Source: JAFDZV01 sp964455525
GTDB lineage: Bacteria > Bacteroidota > Ignavibacteria > OLB7
Length of the DNA stretch: 64,000 bases
Assembly (NCBI GenBank): GCA_964455525.1
Contig: CAYVWR010000001.1
Location: forward strand, 310,001-374,000
Reading direction: 5' to 3'
The position numbers and the translations under genes were made by a program. Within the stretch, counting starts at the first letter, position 1, and each line of letters begins with the position of its first letter. The notes under the pieces are model-generated. The model was given only the letters and a program-made list of their open reading frames with translations, was not told the DNA's origin and did not search any database. Shown here piece after piece: positions 19,603 through 28,040 of this stretch.

Positions 19603-21245
19603 TCGGCCGGGACTGGACACATCACGATTTCGATCTGTTATTCGAGTCGATTCAACATCGCGGCCCGGATCGCTCGGGAATTTTCCGTTCGGATGATATT
19701 CAACTGGGAATGCATCGGCTTCGGCTGCGCGGCCCGGATACCACGCTGCCGATCGTGATCGGAGATGCAATCACCGTGTTCAACGGTCAGATTTACGGCA
19801 CATACGACCACGACGACGCCTTCAGGGAATTGCCTGCCGGGATCACACAGGAAACGGCGGCGGTTATCACAAATGGACACGACGTCGATGGGATGTACGC
19901 ATCTTGTATTGTAGCCACAGACGACGGTCCCTCGGTTGCCTTGACCACCGACCCCCAATTCATCAAGCCTCTTTTTATCAGGGGGTCGGAACGAGGGTTC
20001 GCATTCTGCTCGGAGTTCGCCCCCCTGCTGCGCATATCGGCTACCAATGTCGTCGACCGCGAAGCGCTCGCCGAATTGTTCACCTACGGTTGGTATCTGA
20101 GCGACCAGTCGTGGGTGTCGGATATCCGTCTGGCCTGGAAACATGACATCACCATCTCACGCACCGGGATGCGGGAGCTGCCAAAGCGCCACCCGCTTCC
20201 GGTGGACCGATCGGACGATGACATCGCCAGACTCAAACATGCGATTCGGGATTCTGTGCAACGGTGCGTCGCCGGCAGCGGCCCCTTCGGCCTCGCGATC
20301 AGCGGAGGACTTGACTCAACTATTCTGGCATGGGAGCTGAACGCGGCGGGAGTCGAAGACCTCACCACGCTGAGCATTCGGCTGAAGGACAGCGATGATG
20401 GAGTGGAATCGCTCGATGAGCTTGGGTTGCCGCCCGGAGGCGCATGGGAGACATGGAGCCATCGGACCTTCACGATCGCCGACGAAGAGGATTTTCTTTC
20501 CGCGTTCGAGGCAGCCACCACAACCTTCGGCCAACCCTCGACCATGTCGAGCCTTCCCCTCTATCAACACTTGGCCGAGCTGGCCTCGGATGAAGGGATA
20601 CGGGTTCTGCTGACCGGCGAGGGAGTGGATGAGCTGTTCTGCGGCTATCGAAGCTACTCGAAATTATCGGGGCTTGCCTCCATACTCGATTATTATCACG
20701 ATCCCCGGCGCGACCGATTGGTCCGCACTCTGTTTGGCAATGCCGCCATAGATCGGACACAGACCAGATTTTCGGATTTGTATGGGGTGCAGACCGATAT
20801 CCGACAGATAGAACGTGAAATTCGGCTGGTACGTCTTCTGCTGCGAAGCGATGTCTGTCTCATGGCGAAGTCGATAGAAGGGCGCGTTCCTTTTCTTCAT
20901 AATCGAATTCCAGAAATGGCCCTCGCCATCCCCTGGCAGGAGCTTGCACCACTTCCCGGAAAGATGATACTCCGGCAGGCGTACCGCAACGAGTTGGGCA
21001 TACGCGCCACCGCCGAGAAGACACGGTTTAAGGCATCCGATGCGATGTTGGCACGCTGTATCGAGGACAAGCGCTGCTCCACGCGGATTCACGCGGCTGC
21101 GTCACAACTATTCGGCAGCGATGCGGTCGGCGAATGCTTGCAGGCCCTCGCCACCGACGCCGGATTCGACGCCGACATCTGCTGCCTTCTGATATCGCTG
21201 ACATTCCTGATCGAACATGGAGTTCTCGATGGCCACACCGGATGA
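19581..21245 (+). CDS. Asparagine-synthetase-like glutamine amidotransferase
   Basis: A 554-residue, two-domain ATP-dependent amidotransferase of the AsnB family. It starts MCGIAGVIG; Cys2 is the glutaminase nucleophile, and HRGPDRSG matches the glutamine-binding region. The synthetase domain has the PP-loop AISGGLDSTI (about residue 232) and LLTGEGVDELFCGY. Both active sites look intact, unlike beta-lactam synthetases, which have lost the Cys. An AAGGAG site lies 13 bases before the ATG, inside the end of the previous gene. In this cluster it most likely amidates a carboxylate of the product, or a carrier- or peptide-bound acid, rather than making cellular asparagine. That role is inferred from context. 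Confidence 0.85.
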   Translation: MCGIAGVIGRDWTHHDFDLLFESIQHRGPDRSGIFRSDDIQLGMHRLRLRGPDTTLPIVIGDAITVFNGQIYGTYDHDDAFRELPAGITQETAAVITNGHDVDGMYASCIVATDDGPSVALTTDPQFIKPLFIRGSERGFAFCSEFAPLLRISATNVVDREALAELFTYGWYLSDQSWVSDIRLAWKHDITISRTGMRELPKRHPLPVDRSDDDIARLKHAIRDSVQRCVAGSGPFGLAISGGLDSTILAWELNAAGVEDLTTLSIRLKDSDDGVESLDELGLPPGGAWETWSHRTFTIADEEDFLSAFEAATTTFGQPSTMSSLPLYQHLAELASDEGIRVLLTGEGVDELFCGYRSYSKLSGLASILDYYHDPRRDRLVRTLFGNAAIDRTQTRFSDLYGVQTDIRQIEREIRLVRLLLRSDVCLMAKSIEGRVPFLHNRIPEMALAIPWQELAPLPGKMILRQAYRNELGIRATAEKTRFKASDAMLARCIEDKRCSTRIHAAASQLFGSDAVGECLQALATDAGFDADICCLLISLTFLIEHGVLDGHTG

Positions 21246-22743
21246 TGCAATTGCGCCGCCGCATCTCACGCTGGACGGAGTTATTACGTATTGGGCTGAA
21301 CGGATTCCAGACGCTCCCGCCATCGAGTACGATACGGCGACCGGTCCAGACCATATCACATGGAGCACGTTCGACCGCTGCGTGAACGGCGCGGTGGGCA
21401 GCTTGGAAGGGATGCTCTCGCGAGGAGATATCGCCGCGGTGGTCTGCGACGACAGCGTCGATTTTCATATCCTCGTCAACGCGTTGTGGCGATGCGGTGT
21501 GGCCGTTCTCCTGATCGATCGATTCTGGGGCGCCGCAATCGTCGAGGATTTGCTTCGACTGACCAATTGCAGCCTCTTATTTTTACATAACTGGCCGGTG
21601 CAGTTGAGCACGGCCAACGTACGGCGCGCCGATTATCCCATCCGATGCGAAACAACCACGCGCCCCCACCGCCAACAAGAAAACCCCGACGACGTGGCCA
21701 TCCTCGCCACCACCTCGGGAACGACGGACAATCCCAAATGCGTCGCCATCAGCCACCGCCGCGTTCGAACCGCGTACAGGACATGCCTCGCGATCCATGA
21801 TTTCACCTCGGTGCGACGTGCGGGGGCGTTGTTTCATATCAACAGCCTTGGCGTCCTGGGCGTCTGCTTTCTGCTGCCGCGAGAGGTCGGCGCCGCAACA
21901 CGGGCGTTCCCGGCGTTCACCATCGCAAATATTCGGAGCACATGGGAGGCACTGCTCCGATCGGAGGTCGATTTTGTATATCTGGTCCCGCCATTGGTCC
22001 GTCTGCTGAACGCCCTCCCCAGCCATTCGGAACCGAGGAGGCCATTACATGCATTCTGCGCGGCCGCACCGGTGCGGCGTGACGAGCTTCGCAGGCTGGA
22101 GACGAAATTTCCGGTCACCGTATTTAATGCCTATGGGCTGACAGAGTTGACCTTTGCCGTATTTCATGGCTGCCGCGATGATGACGGGCTGGCCAGCGAG
22201 TCGATCGGCTATCCCATAGGGATCGAGGCGCGGATCGTCGATGAGCACGGCACAACTCTCCCTGGCGCCGCACGTGGGGAATTGTATCTGAAGGGTCCAA
22301 TGCTTACCGACGGATATCTGCACAATCCTGCGGCCACCTCCGAGACATGGGATGACGGCTGGCTTCGGACCGGAGACATCGCCGAGCGCGATCATCACGG
22401 TCGCTATTACATTTGCGGACGGATGAAGGATACCGTTCTACGCGGAGGCGTCACGTATTATCTCCATGAGTTGGAACACTATCTCCGTCGTGCTCCCAAT
22501 GTGATCGATGCATGCGCATTCAAGGGGCGCGATCTGCCGTCGGGCGATGAGCTTTGTGTTGTGGTGCAGGTCGCTCGGCCAACCGAGCAAAAGGATCTTC
22601 TGGCGTGGGTTTACGATCAGATGGGAGAGGGAAAAGTGCCCAATATTCTTATCGTCTCGGATCAGGCTCTCCCGCGCAACTCAAACGGCAAAGTATTGCG
22701 ACAGGTCGTCGCACGCCGATATCTCGACGGAGAGCTACGATAG
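21229..22743 (+). CDS. AMP-dependent acyl-CoA synthetase/ligase
   Basis: A 504-residue adenylate-forming enzyme that activates a carboxylic acid with ATP and loads it on CoA or a carrier protein. Visible core motifs: ATTSGTTDNPKC (A3), NAYGLTE (A5), GELYLKGPMLTDGYLHNP (A6), GWLRTGDIAERD (A7), GRMKDTVLRGG (A8) and PRNSNGKVLRQ (A10, catalytic Lys). There is no carrier domain, so the acyl-carrier domain two genes upstream or free CoA is the probable acceptor. I chose the ATG at 21229, which has GGAG six bases before it, over that at 21217. It overlaps the previous gene by 17 bases and ends the plus-strand arm. The substrate is unknown. Confidence 0.9.
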   Translation: MATPDDAIAPPHLTLDGVITYWAERIPDAPAIEYDTATGPDHITWSTFDRCVNGAVGSLEGMLSRGDIAAVVCDDSVDFHILVNALWRCGVAVLLIDRFWGAAIVEDLLRLTNCSLLFLHNWPVQLSTANVRRADYPIRCETTTRPHRQQENPDDVAILATTSGTTDNPKCVAISHRRVRTAYRTCLAIHDFTSVRRAGALFHINSLGVLGVCFLLPREVGAATRAFPAFTIANIRSTWEALLRSEVDFVYLVPPLVRLLNALPSHSEPRRPLHAFCAAAPVRRDELRRLETKFPVTVFNAYGLTELTFAVFHGCRDDDGLASESIGYPIGIEARIVDEHGTTLPGAARGELYLKGPMLTDGYLHNPAATSETWDDGWLRTGDIAERDHHGRYYICGRMKDTVLRGGVTYYLHELEHYLRRAPNVIDACAFKGRDLPSGDELCVVVQVARPTEQKDLLAWVYDQMGEGKVPNILIVSDQALPRNSNGKVLRQVVARRYLDGELR

Positions 22744-22833
22744 GAGCAGGCATACCGAGGGAGATTTACCGAGCAAGGCGGGTGGGCGATTCAGATACAA
22801 GGCCGTATATGAAGTCGGCTTTGATCTCGGGTT

Positions 22834-23808
22834 TTATGTCGATACCGACTGCGTCGTCAAGGCGATCGTACCGCAGGATATCGGACCGTTCAGATATAAC
22901 AACAGACGCAAGCCGTGGTGCAGGTTGGTTGAATCGGCAAGATCCTTAAGGTTGATAAGGGAATCGCACGATGGGATATGGCCGGTTCGTGACGTATTGT
23001 TCAGGAATGTACGCTCGATACCTATTCCGAGCAGCCGGGAAAAAACCCTCGTGGTCAACTCATTATAATTCGACAGGATCAGCCAACTGAAATCGCCCGG
23101 TTGAAGCCCCATCGCCTCATAACAATCGGCCGCCGCGTTCTTCGTCGCCCGGTACATCTCCAATATCAGATGGTTCCAATCTTTCTTATGTTTACTAGTA
23201 CGATATGGTGAGATACCGGCATATTCGATCGAAAATATCGGCGCGGTCGATTTTGGCTCCTGCGTAACGACGCACGTCGCCACGCCGTCTCCCGTAACCG
23301 CAACGGCGACATCCATCACTCGTGTCTGCCCCGCCGTGAGGCGATCAACACAGACAAACAGGACATTGCGGCGAATTCCCGCCTCGATGAGCGGTTTGAC
23401 CATGAATATCGCCTGAAGGAAATTGCTTGATCCGCCGAACGCGGTGCAGAAAATCGCGGCATTGGCGATCCCTACATCGGCCAGGATGTCGAACAGCAGG
23501 TTCCGCACGTCACGGAAGTCGGAGGAAGGGGCACCCGAATCATGGATGCCGGAGAAGCTCTCCGAGATTATCAGCACACAATCGACCTCCTCCGGCGGGA
23601 CCATTGCGTCCGAGAGCGAGCGCAATACGGAACGCTGGATAACCTCCGTGATCGGTCCATCGAACTTCGAGTAGGAGCCAACCCCTTTCTCGATGAACAA
23701 TTTGAGCGACTCCTCGGGGTCGATAGTAAACAAGGTTGCATCGATGCCGTGAATCGAACCAAGCTCGTAGTTGATCCCGCACAGGGATGCGGTTTTGCAG
23801 GTGTTCAT
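22834..23808 (-). CDS. KAS III-like thiolase-fold enzyme with altered active site
   Basis: A 324-residue protein of the FabH/3-oxoacyl-ACP synthase III fold. Cys121 in IFCTAFGGSSNF is the expected acyl nucleophile, and N271-T-S matches the conserved Asn-Thr-Ser block. The HQAN block, however, reads SNYN at 246-249, so the usual catalytic His appears to be Ser. Without that His, decarboxylative condensation should be impaired. Related enzymes without the canonical triad act as acyltransferases that form esters or amides. It is last in the minus-strand arm, and its start overlaps the methyltransferase stop by 4 bases (ATGA). I infer acyl transfer or thioester condensation in the cluster product. 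The alignment is by eye. Confidence 0.78.
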   Translation of the reverse strand: MNTCKTASLCGINYELGSIHGIDATLFTIDPEESLKLFIEKGVGSYSKFDGPITEVIQRSVLRSLSDAMVPPEEVDCVLIISESFSGIHDSGAPSSDFRDVRNLLFDILADVGIANAAIFCTAFGGSSNFLQAIFMVKPLIEAGIRRNVLFVCVDRLTAGQTRVMDVAVAVTGDGVATCVVTQEPKSTAPIFSIEYAGISPYRTSKHKKDWNHLILEMYRATKNAAADCYEAMGLQPGDFSWLILSNYNELTTRVFSRLLGIGIERTFLNNTSRTGHIPSCDSLINLKDLADSTNLHHGLRLLLYLNGPISCGTIALTTQSVST

Positions 23809-24587
23809 CGACGTTCCCGTTGTGCGTCCGGCGACGACACATATCCGGCCACCATTTTCAGAGGCATGCGGACGGCGAAGCGCATGCTTGGGAGCGCCAG
23901 CGCATGTGCTCTCTCAAGCAGTTGATCCATGGCCGCGACAGCCTCGCTGTCGGCACGGCTGCGCTTGAATGCCGACCATGTCATCATGTAGGCAAGAAGC
24001 TCGTCCAAGGACCACTGCATTTTGATGAAAAATTCCGGCGTCGCGATACGTCGAAATGGGAATTCGATCTCCTCGCTTCGATATCCGTTCCATAACAGCA
24101 TGTTGTTCGGCGCCCAGAACGGCGCTATCACCTCTCTGAACGGAACAACCACCGCAGAGTCCACCTCCGGTGTGCTGTTAAGCCAATCGTACCCCCACGC
24201 CACGAACAACGCTCCGGGTCGCCCAACCCGCATCACCTCCGACCAGAAACGGGGATAATCGAACCAATGCAGCGCCTGAGCGACCGCGATCACATCGAAC
24301 GCCTGATCGGCAAAGCTGGTGCTTTCGGCACTCTGTACCGAATATTCGATGTTGTCCCGATGCATCGCGTGTTCGATCTGCTCGCTGCTGATATCGGTGG
24401 CAAAAACCTTCTTGAAATACGGCGACAAGCCCACTGCCGCCTGCCCGTTGCCGGCCGCACAATCCCAAGCAACATCATGGGAAGCGCATTGGTTGGCTAT
24501 CCATTCAAACAGCTCGGCCGGGTACAGGGGACGGGCGTGCATATATTCATGCGACTTCTCGGAGAACGTTTCCCGTGCTGAGTTCAT
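23805..24587 (-). CDS. SAM-dependent class I methyltransferase
   Basis: A 260-residue methyltransferase. The N-terminal SEKSHEYMHARPLYPAELFEWI and the SAM-binding motif I VAWDCAAGNGQAAVGL (about 39-54), followed by VFATDIS and an AQALHWFD segment, place it with small-molecule methyltransferases of the Methyltransf_11 type. I chose the ATG at 24587, 11 bases after the preceding gene, since upstream in-frame sequence belongs to that gene. It lies between the TauD oxygenase and the KAS III-like enzyme in a tight operon. The substrate is probably the cluster product or an intermediate. Confidence 0.85.
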   Translation of the reverse strand: MNSARETFSEKSHEYMHARPLYPAELFEWIANQCASHDVAWDCAAGNGQAAVGLSPYFKKVFATDISSEQIEHAMHRDNIEYSVQSAESTSFADQAFDVIAVAQALHWFDYPRFWSEVMRVGRPGALFVAWGYDWLNSTPEVDSAVVVPFREVIAPFWAPNNMLLWNGYRSEEIEFPFRRIATPEFFIKMQWSLDELLAYMMTWSAFKRSRADSEAVAAMDQLLERAHALALPSMRFAVRMPLKMVAGYVSSPDAQRERR

Positions 24588-24598
24588 AGAGCTGACAA

Positions 24599-25585
24599 TT
24601 AATGTAATGTAGATTGGGTCTGTCCAAGCATCCGCAGATAGTCCGGGCCGATCCCCACGCCTCCACGGAAACATCCGGGCGCGAGCGCTCCAGCCAACGG
24701 CAACAGGAACTCCGGCAGGGATTCGCTGTCGAACGGCGCCACCCACGCACGAATCGCCAGCCGTCCCCCACCCTGCTCTCCCCCATCGGCATATCGATCC
24801 CGTGCGTGCATGACACGATAATTATTGACGATGAGAAGTTCACCGGGCAAGGGGTTGAAGGTATGCTCCGGGCGCAGATCGTCGAGCACCGCGTCGAACG
24901 CATCGAGCGCATCGAGCTGATCCTTCCTCAAATGGGGACACCCCGGATGCCGCCGTGCATCGGTGATGAAGCGCCGGATATAATGCCCGCGCAGAGCACC
25001 ATGTTCGTGCTTCCAGAGAATCGGGCGCAGATACCATTCCGGCGTCGGAAAAATGCGCTCGTTCCGAAGGTCGAACGGAAAATCCTCGAAGAGCATCGCA
25101 AGCGCGGAAGCGTGTACCCGTTCCAGACTTCTCGCCGATTTTTCATAGGAGACCACGCTCACATGGCCTCCCTCGGAGGCCCCGCGGACGTATAGCATCA
25201 CGTTGAGGTCACATCGGTCGCTATGAAACGGCAGCCCCGCGCTGGTCTGATGGCCTCTCGTGGAAGATGCCTTGTAATCCTTCCCTTTATCCTCTATGAG
25301 CGCAATGAGATTGTTGGCATAGGTCTGCGGCACCAGGAATCCGATCTGCGTTGCGATGGATTCAACCATCCGTCGCAGCGCGTCGATCTCGAACCGCTGG
25401 GGCGAATCGAGCAGGCGGATGCGCACCACACCATGTTGTGCCAGACGCGGAAGGATAGCGTCCCGAATTGCCGAACCAGCACGTGCGCCATCCCAGCGCA
25501 GCCGCTCCTCCTCCGTCATACACTCCCAATCCTCGATCGCGCTCCGCAGCGCATCGGGCGCATGCAGCGTCAGCTCATCGGACAT
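24599..25585 (-). CDS. TauD/TfdA-family Fe(II)/2-oxoglutarate oxygenase
   Basis: A 328-residue oxygenase. H121-S-D123 (in LPFHSDRCDLNVMLYVRG) with distal H260 (NNYRVMHARDRY) forms the iron triad, and R279 (RLAIRAWV) would bind 2-oxoglutarate. Such enzymes hydroxylate, desaturate or cyclise small molecules. The ATG at 25585 is preceded by GAGAGGGG, which decides the start, and it overlaps the end of the hydrolase gene by 11 bases. It is one of two unrelated 2-oxoglutarate oxygenases in this arm, so the product probably undergoes at least two oxidative steps. Confidence 0.88.
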   Translation of the reverse strand: MSDELTLHAPDALRSAIEDWECMTEEERLRWDGARAGSAIRDAILPRLAQHGVVRIRLLDSPQRFEIDALRRMVESIATQIGFLVPQTYANNLIALIEDKGKDYKASSTRGHQTSAGLPFHSDRCDLNVMLYVRGASEGGHVSVVSYEKSARSLERVHASALAMLFEDFPFDLRNERIFPTPEWYLRPILWKHEHGALRGHYIRRFITDARRHPGCPHLRKDQLDALDAFDAVLDDLRPEHTFNPLPGELLIVNNYRVMHARDRYADGGEQGGGRLAIRAWVAPFDSESLPEFLLPLAGALAPGCFRGGVGIGPDYLRMLGQTQSTLH

Positions 25586-26177
25586 GTTCGCCCCTCTCGT
25601 GCAATTTGAAATTCGCCGGGTCCAACCACTCGAACGAAAAAGCATGCTGAAGGCTGGAGGTCTGATAATGGCAGACGGCAAATCCGAATATTTCTGCGAA
25701 ATAACCCGCCGTGCGTACAACCGCATCGGGATCGATATATCGATCGATGCTTGATGAATAAATATCGACGGCGGTCACCGACGCGTGCGGACTCTCCACC
25801 GGAACCTGAAAGCACTCGGGCAGATATCCGGCAAAGCACCGAACACGGGCAATGTTGAATCGCTGCCGGCAAAGCAGATCGAACGATATCATGGCGCCCT
25901 GGGAGTGGCCGACCAGCGCAATCGGTATGTCGGAGCTATATCCCAGCGATTTCAGCGTACACTCGATCTGATGGATAGCCGCCACGGCAGCGGTTTCCAT
26001 GCCACGGCGCAATACGTTCGGATTTGCAGAAAAGGCGAACCAACGCCGCCGGGAGGAGAACCGATCGAATTCCGGCCCATCAAGGAAGTGGGCGGCCGTG
26101 CTCGTCGAGTCCGAACGCCACCAGCGGCGGAACTCGTCGGCGCTGCTGCCGTAACCGTGAAGGAAAAATTCGATCAT
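25575..26177 (-). CDS. Small alpha/beta hydrolase, thioesterase-like
   Basis: A 200-residue alpha/beta hydrolase. FLHGYGSSADEF is the oxyanion strand, and G90-H-S-Q-G94 is the nucleophile elbow with Ser92. A late His in SSLQHAF is a candidate for the catalytic base, and VTAVDIYSSSIDRYIDPD could supply the Asp. The size and sequence suggest a type II thioesterase or esterase that could release product from the carrier domain. It starts inside the PhyH stop (ATGA, 4-bp overlap) and is read into the TauD gene by an 11-bp overlap. Confidence 0.78.
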   Translation of the reverse strand: MIEFFLHGYGSSADEFRRWWRSDSTSTAAHFLDGPEFDRFSSRRRWFAFSANPNVLRRGMETAAVAAIHQIECTLKSLGYSSDIPIALVGHSQGAMISFDLLCRQRFNIARVRCFAGYLPECFQVPVESPHASVTAVDIYSSSIDRYIDPDAVVRTAGYFAEIFGFAVCHYQTSSLQHAFSFEWLDPANFKLHERGEHVR

Positions 26178-26956
26178 GGCCGGGCGTCTCCGATCGCTTC
26201 GGAAACCGCCGCATATGCCTCCCCTGCTCCCCGAACACTGTCGATGAGGCTGAGAGGGAATCGGTCATGTGCATCAAACGGCCTATGGCTGGCATCAGCG
26301 AACACCATCACGACGCCCCGCCGATTTTCCGGCGATCGATTCGCCGCGCTCGCGTGCAGCATATACCGGTGCCACACCACTGCGTCGCCGGAGCGAAGCG
26401 GCACCGGCCTGGCCTCAAGCTTGGCTCCGCTCACATCGACGCTGTCATGCCACGCAGTGGGCCCCATGTCTCCGTGAGGGAGAAGGCCCAGCGCATGGGA
26501 ACCCTCAAACAGTTCGAGGCAACCATTTTCCGGCGTCGCCGGATCGATGGCAATCCAGAGACTGACGGCGCCGGGATATGGGAAGCCCCACAATGCCTGG
26601 TCCTGATGCGGAGCAACGGCACTGCCGACATACGCCGGCTTAATAAAGGCGGCATGAAGAATGAGGGTCGCATGGGGGCCTACGATATCGTACAGAATCG
26701 GAGCTATCGACGTTCGTCGAATCAGGTCGTACCAGAATGCGGGATCGTGCCAGAACAGCCGACGAATTTTGCGGAGGTGAACCTCGCCGGCAACTGTGGG
26801 GGATTCGTATTCAGGTTCGAGTGATGCGGGGACATACGCGCCGTAGTCGACGATATGTTGAAGCCAATTCTGTACCTCCTGAACCTGACTTGCACTAAGC
26901 AACGCCGGCAGCACAGCATAGCCGTGCGCCTGGATGTGGTGAGCGAAGGTTGCCAT
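26174..26956 (-). CDS. Phytanoyl-CoA dioxygenase (PhyH) family oxygenase
   Basis: A 260-residue Fe(II)/2-oxoglutarate oxygenase. H117-Q-D119 (VAPHQDQALWGFP) with H201 (WHRYMLHASAANRSPENRRGV) supplies the iron ligands, and an Arg in NRR (212-213) should bind 2-oxoglutarate. ENGCLELFEGSHALG is another family hallmark. PhyH proteins in natural-product clusters hydroxylate or halogenate; the Asp in HxD argues for hydroxylation. The ATG at 26956 has AGGA in front. It is the first gene of the minus-strand arm, so the promoter should lie in 26957-27200. Confidence 0.88.
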   Translation of the reverse strand: MATFAHHIQAHGYAVLPALLSASQVQEVQNWLQHIVDYGAYVPASLEPEYESPTVAGEVHLRKIRRLFWHDPAFWYDLIRRTSIAPILYDIVGPHATLILHAAFIKPAYVGSAVAPHQDQALWGFPYPGAVSLWIAIDPATPENGCLELFEGSHALGLLPHGDMGPTAWHDSVDVSGAKLEARPVPLRSGDAVVWHRYMLHASAANRSPENRRGVVMVFADASHRPFDAHDRFPLSLIDSVRGAGEAYAAVSEAIGDARP

Positions 26957-27359
26957 GACGATCCGTCCTGAAATGATGTGAATAGTACCGGACAAGCCAT
27001 GTAATTCCGTCCCGTATCACTCGGCCGGAATCAATTGAAACCGAGTTGTCTTCAATACGCGACGTGATGCTCGGTCGGGAAATGTTGCGGTGTCTCGTTG
27101 TGAGTGGGGTGTCTCAAATGAAGAGACGCGGGTGCAACAGGATTTATGGATGTAGGGATAGTGCCACTTGGGGGGGGCGGCTAAATGCCACTGCTGCGAA
27201 TACGTGGCAAATATAATAAGAGTCATCAATACAACCAGAGCTTCGCAGCGATTGTCGCCCATTTGCCAATCCTTGCCACCCTGCAACCCATCCGATCCCG
27301 ATACAACCTATGATGCTGATAATGCGCATCCGACCAGTCGTAGCCTCCTGCCTCTTCTC
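26957..27359. other. Intergenic region before the decayed integrase
   Basis: Probably holds the promoter of the minus-strand biosynthetic arm. I see no gene. A run of G near 27172 and broken similarity to the integrase further on mark the junction with the mobile-element zone. Confidence 0.4.
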
Positions 27360-27653
27360 TTGATCTCCTCCTCTTCCCGCACTGCGCGGGAAAGACCCGC
27401 CTTGAACTTCCAGAAGTAGGGATACGCTGTGTTGGCGTATACCTTCCCCAGCAGGTAGTTCCGAACCCCTCTACCATATCGGCAGTGAGAGCGCCGAAGG
27501 TGAGGCTTCCCCCAGTGCACTCATCCGGTTGCAGGTAGGCCGCGTCCAGCTCGAATGCTTCTTGCCGTGGTGGTAGATACCCAGGTAGAGCCAACGATCG
27601 CCCTTGTTCCTCGGCTGCTTCTCCTTGCCGGAATACCTTTCGTTCTTGGCCAT
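27360..27653 (-). pseudogene. Decayed tyrosine integrase, older copy
   Basis: A remnant of the same integrase as at 40228-41264. The minus strand reads MAKNERYSGKEKQPRNKGDRW and LYLGIYHHGKK, then jumps to HSSW and TGGSLTFGALTADMVEGF, and in another frame YLLGKVYANTAYPYFWKFKAGLSRAVRE. About 77 residues between HHGK and HSSW are deleted, there is a frame change, and the catalytic C-terminal half is missing. Similarity with the intact region continues upstream (27654-27786 versus 41262-41404), including CCCCGTTTG/CAAACGGGG inverted arms. It lies outside the distal direct repeat of the present element, so it belonged to an earlier insertion. Confidence 0.85.
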
Positions 27654-27785
27654 ATGCCCCCCGTTTGCGGTCTTCTGTCCTGCTCCTGTCTCTTTTGTTT
27701 CCCGGACGAAGACAGGAAACGTTCAGCACAGAGGAACGATCAAAAACGACCCCAAACGGGGAGAGGCATCAGAAGGGCACAACCA

Positions 27786-27852
27786 GCCCGAAATCTTCGG
27801 TTACTCTACAGTCACGGTGCTGTCAACTTCGATGAACAACTTCTGCTCGAAG
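27786..27852 (-). repeat. Distal attachment-site copy (dcd 3' end)
   Basis: 67 bases matching 41404-41470 with a single C/T difference. In the minus strand it encodes the last residues of dCTP deaminase (FEQKLFIEVDSTVTVE) plus the sequence just after its stop. It is the duplicated target left by site-specific integration into dcd and marks the far end of the 13.6-kb element. Confidence 0.9.
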
Positions 27853-27947
27853 AGATGTGATTGCCTCCAAAAGCGTACAGCATAAGCATCCGCCATGCCT
27901 TGAGAAACATTACAGCAACAGGTTACGACTCCCTTCACCTCAGAATG

Positions 27948-27967
27948 GGGTACACAAAGATGTACCC
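27948..27967. promoter_or_regulatory. GGGTACA-CAAAGA-TGTACCC palindrome, copy 3
   Basis: Identical over 20 bases to the copy at 16828. It lies 73 bases before the ATG at 28041, a distance suited to an operator or activator site. A further TTGTACATTGTAC lies 20 bases on, near 27987. Confidence 0.55.
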
Positions 27968-28040
27968 TACCCCCAGTCAGTCCATAGTTGTACATTGTAC
28001 TACTATTGCAAGTATCTCCGTACCGCTGGATCATTCACAA

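Noticed and set aside
19581..21245. Beta-lactam synthetase or lasso-peptide cyclase
   Set aside because: Those relatives lack the glutaminase Cys2, and no lasso leader protease or RRE gene is present. The MCGIAG start shows a working amidotransferase.
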